20,473 nt of DNA from an uncultured Flavobacteriaceae bacterium (lineage in GTDB: Bacteria > Bacteroidota > Bacteroidia > Flavobacteriales > Flavobacteriaceae): NCBI GenBank assembly GCA_938018045.1, contig CALIIP010000239.1, positions 1 to 20,473 of the forward strand, given 5' to 3'. The translations under genes were made by a program, and so were the position numbers. Position 1 is the first letter of the stretch. Each line of letters starts with the position of its first letter. Below the pieces are notes generated by a model, which saw nothing but the letters and a program-made list of their open reading frames with translations, was not told where the DNA came from and searched no databases. Of the stretch, positions 16,460-20,473 are shown piece by piece.

Positions 16460-16951
16460 ATGAAAATAGGAATTATCATCATATTTAATAATAATGAAAA
16501 AAACATTGATAAAAAATTGTTTAGTGAGCAGATAAATAAAACACAAAACATAAAATTCTGCCTAGTTAATAATTGTAGTAAAGATAAAACGTATCAAATA
16601 TTAAAAGAAATTAAAGAGGATTGTGAATCGATTGTGTCTATTGTAGATATTAAAAAATTTGTTTCTGAATCTTCTGCTAAAAGAGCTGGAGCTAGATTTA
16701 TGTTTAATCAATTTGAATTAAGTCACATTGGTTTTATAAACACAAATTCAATAAATCTTCACGAAGAAGGGTTGTATAATTTGATTAGAAATATTAGAGA
16801 GCATCAAATAGAGATTCTAGAATATAATATTGAAACTCAAATGGAAAAAGAAATAAAGCAAACAATGTTTCAGAGTTTATTCTCGGTAATTGAATACTTG
16901 AAATGCATAAAATCAAAAGGTCAATTTTCAAAACTTGAATATAAACAGTAG
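16460..16951 (+). CDS. Degenerate GT2 paralogue, probably non-catalytic
   Basis: The 163-residue protein aligns without gaps to the GT2 domain encoded just upstream, with a constant offset of 135 residues. VNNCSKDKT (36-44) matches VNDGSKDKT (171-179), and HIGFINTN (89-96) matches YIGFLDAD (224-231). The catalytic parts are lost: the DxD at 229-231 becomes Asn-Thr-Asn (94-96), Asp173 becomes Asn38, and NGGKAEA becomes FVSESSA. The C-terminal acceptor half, including QCGAKIF, is missing. The reading frame is intact and starts 22 bp after the REC-GT2 stop, so it is a maintained gene rather than an obvious pseudogene. It may pair with the active enzyme, as regulatory pseudoenzymes do, but this is inference. 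Decay of a duplicated gene is the alternative. Confidence 0.7.
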   Translation: MKIGIIIIFNNNEKNIDKKLFSEQINKTQNIKFCLVNNCSKDKTYQILKEIKEDCESIVSIVDIKKFVSESSAKRAGARFMFNQFELSHIGFINTNSINLHEEGLYNLIRNIREHQIEILEYNIETQMEKEIKQTMFQSLFSVIEYLKCIKSKGQFSKLEYKQ

Positions 16952-16980
16952 TAATAATTTAAATTTTAAAAACAAAGAAA

Positions 16981-17952
16981 ATGAAAGTATATCCAATAAA
17001 ATTCAATCCAATATTAAAAGATAAGATCTGGGGAGGTAATAAGTTAAATAATGTTTTAGGTAAAGAAACTAATAAAAATAATGTTGGCGAAAGTTGGGAA
17101 TTATCTGATGTGAATGATAATATTTCAGTTGTAAGTAATGGGAGTTACATAGGGAATAATTTAAAAGAATTAATTTCAACACATAAAGCTGATTTAGTTG
17201 GAGTTGAAAACTTCAGAAACTTCGGATATAATTTCCCTCTACTTATTAAGTTTTTAGATGCTAAAACTGATTTGTCAGTTCAAGTTCATCCAGACAATAC
17301 TATGGCGAAAAAGCACCACAATAGTTTTGGTAAAACTGAAATGTGGTATATTATGGATAGCGATGATGGTGCAGATATCGTTTTAGGATTAAAAGATAAA
17401 AAAACAAACCCAGAGGTTCTTCATAATATTACTTCTCAAAATGTTAATACAATTTTTAATAGAGAAAAAGTAAAAAAGGGAGATAGTTTTTTTATACCAG
17501 CAGGAAAGATTCATGCTATTGGAGCCGGTGTTTTGGCTGCAGAAATTCAACAAACATCTGACATTACGTATCGAGTATATGATTGGGATAGAACAGATGA
17601 TACAGGGCAAAAAAGAGAGTTGCATACTCATTTTGCTGAGCAAGCAACAAAAAAATTTGACTTTAATGGGAAGTCAGATTATACACTCAAGCCAAACGAG
17701 AGGGCTAATTTAGTAGATTGTGAATATTTCACAACCAATATTTTAGATGTTCATACAAATCAAACTAAAGATTACTCAGATTTAGATTCATTTGTTATTT
17801 ATATGTGTGTTGAAGGAACTGTCGATATTACAACAAGTAAACATACAGAAACTTTAAAAATGGGAGAAACAATATTATTACCAGCAATTACAAAAGAAGT
17901 GTCAATTAATTCTGATAATGGTAAATTGTTAGAGGTTTATATTGAAGGGTAA
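16981..17952 (+). CDS. manA: Mannose-6-phosphate isomerase, type I
   Basis: This 323-residue cupin enzyme interconverts fructose-6-phosphate and mannose-6-phosphate in the cytoplasm, feeding GDP-mannose and GDP-fucose synthesis. Its length fits the short class I form of Bacillota and Bacteroidota. Zn ligands are visible as Gln101 and His103 in SVQVHPDN, Glu120 in KTEMWYI and His178 in PAGKIHAIG. The catalytic Arg lies in TYRVYDWDR (Arg198). The opening KVYPIKFNPILKDKIWGG is diagnostic. It starts 29 bp after the degenerate GT2 gene, in the same operon as REC-GT2, which suggests mannose is a donor sugar for the locus. It may also serve general metabolism. Confidence 0.93.
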   Translation: MKVYPIKFNPILKDKIWGGNKLNNVLGKETNKNNVGESWELSDVNDNISVVSNGSYIGNNLKELISTHKADLVGVENFRNFGYNFPLLIKFLDAKTDLSVQVHPDNTMAKKHHNSFGKTEMWYIMDSDDGADIVLGLKDKKTNPEVLHNITSQNVNTIFNREKVKKGDSFFIPAGKIHAIGAGVLAAEIQQTSDITYRVYDWDRTDDTGQKRELHTHFAEQATKKFDFNGKSDYTLKPNERANLVDCEYFTTNILDVHTNQTKDYSDLDSFVIYMCVEGTVDITTSKHTETLKMGETILLPAITKEVSINSDNGKLLEVYIEG

Positions 17953-18041
17953 GATTGTTAACAACTCTATTGCATCCTATGCGACATAAGCTTTTCTTGT
18001 TTATGTAAAGTCGTGTAATCTCATTAAAAAATTGAAATAAA

Positions 18042-18075
18042 AAACCCTTAAAAATCTATTGATAATTAAGGGTTT
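18042..18075 (-). terminator. Rho-independent terminator of the tRNA-Phe gene
   Basis: AAACCCTTAA (18042-18051) and TTAAGGGTTT (18066-18075) are perfect inverted repeats with a 14-base loop. On the minus strand the hairpin is followed by TTTTTTATTTC, a good T-tract, 14 bp after the tRNA end. On the plus strand the following TTTATAAGTTTT is weaker, but it could also stop the convergent operon that ends with manA. Confidence 0.8.
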
Positions 18076-18089
18076 ATAAGTTTTAAAAG

Positions 18090-18162
18090 TGGTACCTCCA
18101 GGAATCGAACCAGGGACACATGGATTTTCAGTCCATTGCTCTACCAACTGAGCTAAGGTACC
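18090..18162 (-). tRNA. tRNA-Phe (GAA)
   Basis: The minus-strand sequence folds as a 73-nt cloverleaf. The acceptor stem pairs GGTACCT with AGGTACC, with discriminator A. The D arm is GCTCAGTTGGTAGAGC, the anticodon arm is ATGGA-CTGAAAA-TCCAT with anticodon GAA, and the T arm contains GGTTCGATTCC. The 3' CCA is not encoded (CTT follows), as is common in Bacteroidota. The gene has its own promoter and terminator. Confidence 0.97.
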
Positions 18163-18180
18163 ATTGCTTAATAGCGGCTG

Positions 18181-18212
18181 CAAATATAGAAGTATTTTTT
18201 ATACAAATCAAA
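18181..18212 (-). promoter_or_regulatory. Promoter of the tRNA-Phe gene
   Basis: On the minus strand, TTTG (18209-18212) and a perfect -7 box TATATTTG (18181-18188) are separated by 20 bp, close to the Bacteroidota sigma-ABfr consensus (TTTG, about 19-21 bp, TAnnTTTG). Transcription would start about 12 bp before the tRNA 5' end at 18162. It serves as an internal reference for the -7 boxes called elsewhere. Confidence 0.7.
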
Positions 18213-18234
18213 ACAAAAACTAAAAAATCATTTG

Positions 18235-18242
18235 TATTTTTA
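18235..18242 (+). promoter_or_regulatory. Candidate -7 box of the coaX operon
   Basis: TATTTTTA is one mismatch from TAnnTTTG and lies 20 bp before the coaX ATG. This gives a very short leader, as is common for flavobacterial housekeeping genes. The box is back to back with the tRNA promoter. Confidence 0.4.
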
Positions 18243-18262
18243 CACTTTATTTTTTTTAGCAA

Positions 18263-18994
18263 ATGAATTTAGTAATTGATGTTGGAAACACACGTGTTAA
18301 AGTAGCTCTATATAAGGAGACTACACTGTGTTATGAAACGGTTTTTTTGAAAAGAAGAATTATAAGTGAATTAAAAAAAATTAAAAAAGAATTTATTATA
18401 GATAACGCTATCATTTCTTCTGTTGCTTCGCTTTCAAAGATTTTAATAAATAAGATTAAAAACTTATTTCCGCTATTGCAATTGGACTATAAAACGAAAA
18501 TCCCTTTTAAAAACAATTATAAAACACCGGAAACATTAGGTGTTGATAGAATTGCACTTGTAGCTGCAGCTGTAGAAAGTTATTCAAATAAAAATGTTTT
18601 AGTAATTGATGCTGGTACTTGTATAACGTATGATTTTGTTGATGATAACGGGATATATTCAGGAGGAGCAATTGCGCCTGGAGTTCAGATGCGCTACAAA
18701 GCGCTTAATACTTTTACAGCAAATTTACCGTTATTGAAATCAGATTACCCAAACAATTTAATTGGAAATTCCACAAAAAATGCCATTCATTCAGGTGTTG
18801 TTTATGGTCTGTTATTTGAAATTGAAGGAATAATTACACGGTATGAGCAGCAGAATGAAAATTTAACAGTAGTTTTAACAGGAGGAGATACAAATTTCTT
18901 GGCAAAACGATTAAAAAATGGCATATTTGCCAATCCAAATTTTTTATTGGAAGGCTTAAATATTATTTTGAATTATAACTTAAAAAATGATTAA
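18263..18994 (+). CDS. coaX: Type III pantothenate kinase
   Basis: The 243-residue protein phosphorylates pantothenate in the first step of coenzyme A synthesis. It is an ASKHA-fold kinase with the family's motifs: LVIDVGNTRVK with Asp6 in the phosphate-1 loop, ETLGVDRIALV with the Gly-x-Asp-Arg at 93-96, and VIDAGTCITYDFVD with Asp116 as the catalytic base region, followed by GGAIAPG. Length and motif spacing are normal. It overlaps the following outer-membrane gene by 8 bp, so the two are translationally coupled. This arrangement is common in Flavobacteriaceae. Confidence 0.95.
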   Translation: MNLVIDVGNTRVKVALYKETTLCYETVFLKRRIISELKKIKKEFIIDNAIISSVASLSKILINKIKNLFPLLQLDYKTKIPFKNNYKTPETLGVDRIALVAAAVESYSNKNVLVIDAGTCITYDFVDDNGIYSGGAIAPGVQMRYKALNTFTANLPLLKSDYPNNLIGNSTKNAIHSGVVYGLLFEIEGIITRYEQQNENLTVVLTGGDTNFLAKRLKNGIFANPNFLLEGLNIILNYNLKND

Positions 18995-20279
18995 AAACAT
19001 ATCAATACTAACTTTAGTATTATTTTTCACCCAAAGTTTCGCGCAAAAAACTAGCGCATCACCATATTCTGTTTTAGGAATTGGTGATGATGTGTCTTCA
19101 AAAACAGTTGAAGAAATGAGTATGGGTGGAGTTGGGACTGCAACTAATTCTCAGTATCAATTTACATTTTCAAATCCTGCTTCATATTCTTCAATATCTT
19201 TAACAACTTACACTTTAGCAGGTCAGAATAGAGGAATTTCCTTAAAAGATGCAAGTGGAAAGCAAAAAACTTCAAATGCGAGTTTATCATATCTTGCACT
19301 TGGAATACCAATTGGAGAAAAAGGAGGTTTTGTATTTGGTTTACAACCAAATACTTCTGTTGGATATTCATTGTCTGATAATGTTTTGGATATTGATGGT
19401 GAAATTTCTGAAATAACCGTTTACGAAGGAGACGGAGGGACAAACAGAGTTTTTTTAGGTGTTGGTTACGAGCCTATAAAAAACTTAAGTATTGGTCTTG
19501 AAGGTGAGTATGTTTTTGGAAATATAGATAATTCAATTACAAACCAGGAGAGAGATGTACAGCTTGGAACAAAATATGTTACAGATGCTAGAATTAAAGG
19601 ATTTGGTCTAAAAGCAGGATTATTATATAAAAAAGAATTAAAAGAAAATTTAGTTTTAAATTTAGGGGCAACAATTCAATTAGAAAATGAATTAAGTTCT
19701 GATGGACATGAGTATTTGTATACATTATCATTTGCAAACGGAGAATCACCTAGAGATACAATATTGAATAACACGAGTACAGGATTTTATAAAAAGCCAT
19801 TGAAAACAAGCCTTGGTGCAAGTCTTGGAAATCCAAATAAATGGCAAGCAAGTATAGATTATAGTTTTCAAGATGCAATTCAATTAGGAGGAAATTTATT
19901 AAATAATAGTCCTAAATTAGCATATCAAAAAGGAAGTAAATTTTCTGCTGGTGGATTTTACCTTCCAAAACACAATTCAATTTCCAGTTATTGGGATAGA
20001 GTTATTTACCGAGCAGGAATAAGGGTTGAGCAAACAGGATTGATGGTAAATGGAACTGGAAATACAGGTCAATTTGATGCAATTGATGACTTTGGCATAT
20101 CTTTTGGAGTAGGGTTACCAATGGGCGACCAAATTAATCAAGTATCAAGATTAAATCTCGGATTTGAATTCGGAAAAAGAGGAACAACTGATAATGGATT
20201 AATTGAAGAAAATTACTTTAATTTTAAATTGAGTCTAACATTGAGTAACAAATGGTTTAGAAAACGAGAAATTAACTAA
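18987..20279 (+). CDS. Outer-membrane beta-barrel protein (FadL/OmpP1-like)
   Basis: The 430-residue protein has a signal peptide (1-19, ending QSFAQ). It then shows the N-terminal pattern of FadL/PorV-like barrels: SPYSVLGIGDD, MSMGGVGTATNSQYQFTFSNPASYSS. The remainder alternates amphipathic strands (LGVGYEPIKNLSIGLEGEYVFGN, FGLKAGLLYKKEL, RLNLGFEFGKRG), consistent with a barrel of about 14 strands. The G-G...NPA motif is typical of long-chain fatty-acid or hydrophobe transporters in Bacteroidota, but many members have no known substrate. It overlaps coaX by 8 bp. A secreted TPR-like gene starts 9 bp after its stop, so the three form an operon. Confidence 0.8.
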   Translation: MIKNISILTLVLFFTQSFAQKTSASPYSVLGIGDDVSSKTVEEMSMGGVGTATNSQYQFTFSNPASYSSISLTTYTLAGQNRGISLKDASGKQKTSNASLSYLALGIPIGEKGGFVFGLQPNTSVGYSLSDNVLDIDGEISEITVYEGDGGTNRVFLGVGYEPIKNLSIGLEGEYVFGNIDNSITNQERDVQLGTKYVTDARIKGFGLKAGLLYKKELKENLVLNLGATIQLENELSSDGHEYLYTLSFANGESPRDTILNNTSTGFYKKPLKTSLGASLGNPNKWQASIDYSFQDAIQLGGNLLNNSPKLAYQKGSKFSAGGFYLPKHNSISSYWDRVIYRAGIRVEQTGLMVNGTGNTGQFDAIDDFGISFGVGLPMGDQINQVSRLNLGFEFGKRGTTDNGLIEENYFNFKLSLTLSNKWFRKREIN

Positions 20280-20288
20280 AAACTAAGA

Positions 20289-20473
20289 ATGATGAAAAAA
20301 ATTACGTACACACTTGCAGGATTATTCCTTTTAATAGGAAGTTTAAGTGCTAATGCACAAATGGAAATGAGTATACAAGATTGTACTGTTGAGTATAACT
20401 TATTTAAAGGTGATGTTCAGCAGAAAAAATATGATGCTGCTAAGCCAAGGCTAGATAATTTAATGAAAAATTG
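20289..20473 (+). CDS. Secreted protein start, probably TPR-type (partial)
   Basis: The frame starts at ATGATG (20289 or 20292) and stays open to the window end, giving 61 codons. MKKITYTLAGLFLLIGSLSANAQ is a signal peptide. The mature part contains EYNLFKGDVQQKKYDAAKPRLDNLMKN, which reads like the first helices of a TPR (N-x-x-Y-D-A-A-x-x-x-L). It follows the outer-membrane protein by 9 bp in one operon. The remainder lies outside the window, so function cannot be assigned. Confidence 0.75.
   Translation, partial: MMKKITYTLAGLFLLIGSLSANAQMEMSIQDCTVEYNLFKGDVQQKKYDAAKPRLDNLMKN

Noticed and set aside
17953..18010. GTTAAC palindrome and ACATAA/TTATGT pair after manA as regulatory hairpins
   Set aside because: The stems are only 6 bp or shorter without a T-tract, which is expected by chance in AT-rich spacer.
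18001..18183. Minus-strand 60-codon open frame containing LAQLVEQWTENPCVPGSIPGG
   Set aside because: It is a translation of the tRNA-Phe gene and flanks, a well-known false protein.
1..20473. CRISPR array, insertion sequence, integrase or prophage
   Set aside because: No regularly spaced repeats, transposase or integrase motifs or terminal inverted repeats were seen. Base composition is uniformly AT-rich with no sharp change at the locus edges. The tRNA-Phe gene has no visible duplicated 3' end, so there is no sign of an integrated element at that site within this window.

Overview
The window comes from a low-GC member of the Bacteroidota, most likely a marine-type Flavobacteriaceae. The evidence is a C-terminal type IX secretion sorting domain, -7 boxes of the TAnnTTTG type, A-rich leaders without Shine-Dalgarno sequences, a tRNA gene without encoded CCA, and type III pantothenate kinase followed by an outer-membrane beta-barrel gene. 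Genus cannot be assigned from the sequence alone.

Layout. Positions 1-4101 carry two cell-surface genes read rightward: an OmpA-family protein and a large secreted T9SS substrate. Their promoter regions are visibly related to each other. From 4146 to about 17952 lies what I read as a polysaccharide assembly and export locus. It holds a TPR plus beta-barrel outer-membrane protein (minus strand), then a STAS-domain protein and a Wzx-like flippase (plus), a GT4 glycosyltransferase (plus), and a tightly coupled three-gene minus-strand operon: a 1029-residue GT-C-like membrane protein, an Ig-like lipoprotein and a membrane-anchored GH5-like hydrolase. A plus-strand operon follows: a response-regulator receiver domain fused to a GT2 glycosyltransferase, a small degenerate GT2 paralogue, and phosphomannose isomerase. 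From about 18040 to the end the content is housekeeping: a tRNA-Phe gene with its own promoter and terminator, coaX, an outer-membrane beta-barrel protein, and the start of a secreted TPR-like protein.

How the parts may work together (inference). Phosphomannose isomerase links fructose-6-P to mannose-6-P. The GT2 domain resembles dolichyl-phosphate sugar synthases, so it could charge a polyprenyl phosphate with sugar. The GT-C-like protein has the fold class that uses such donors on the periplasmic side. GT4 and the flippase would build and flip lipid-linked glycan. The TPR-barrel protein and the GH5-like enzyme parallel the outer-membrane porin and periplasmic hydrolase of known exopolysaccharide secretion systems. 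The receiver domain and the STAS protein suggest control at the protein level.

The most notable signal outside the genes is a shared promoter architecture. A direct repeat (about CATTCGTCTA, then about CYATCTAAA, 21 bp apart) precedes five transcription units. In the three glycan-locus promoters the first CGTCT/CATCT lies exactly 57 bp before a -7 box. In the two surface-protein promoters the distance is 68 and 77 bp, roughly one and two helical turns more. This looks like the operator of a LytTR-type activator that is not encoded in the window.
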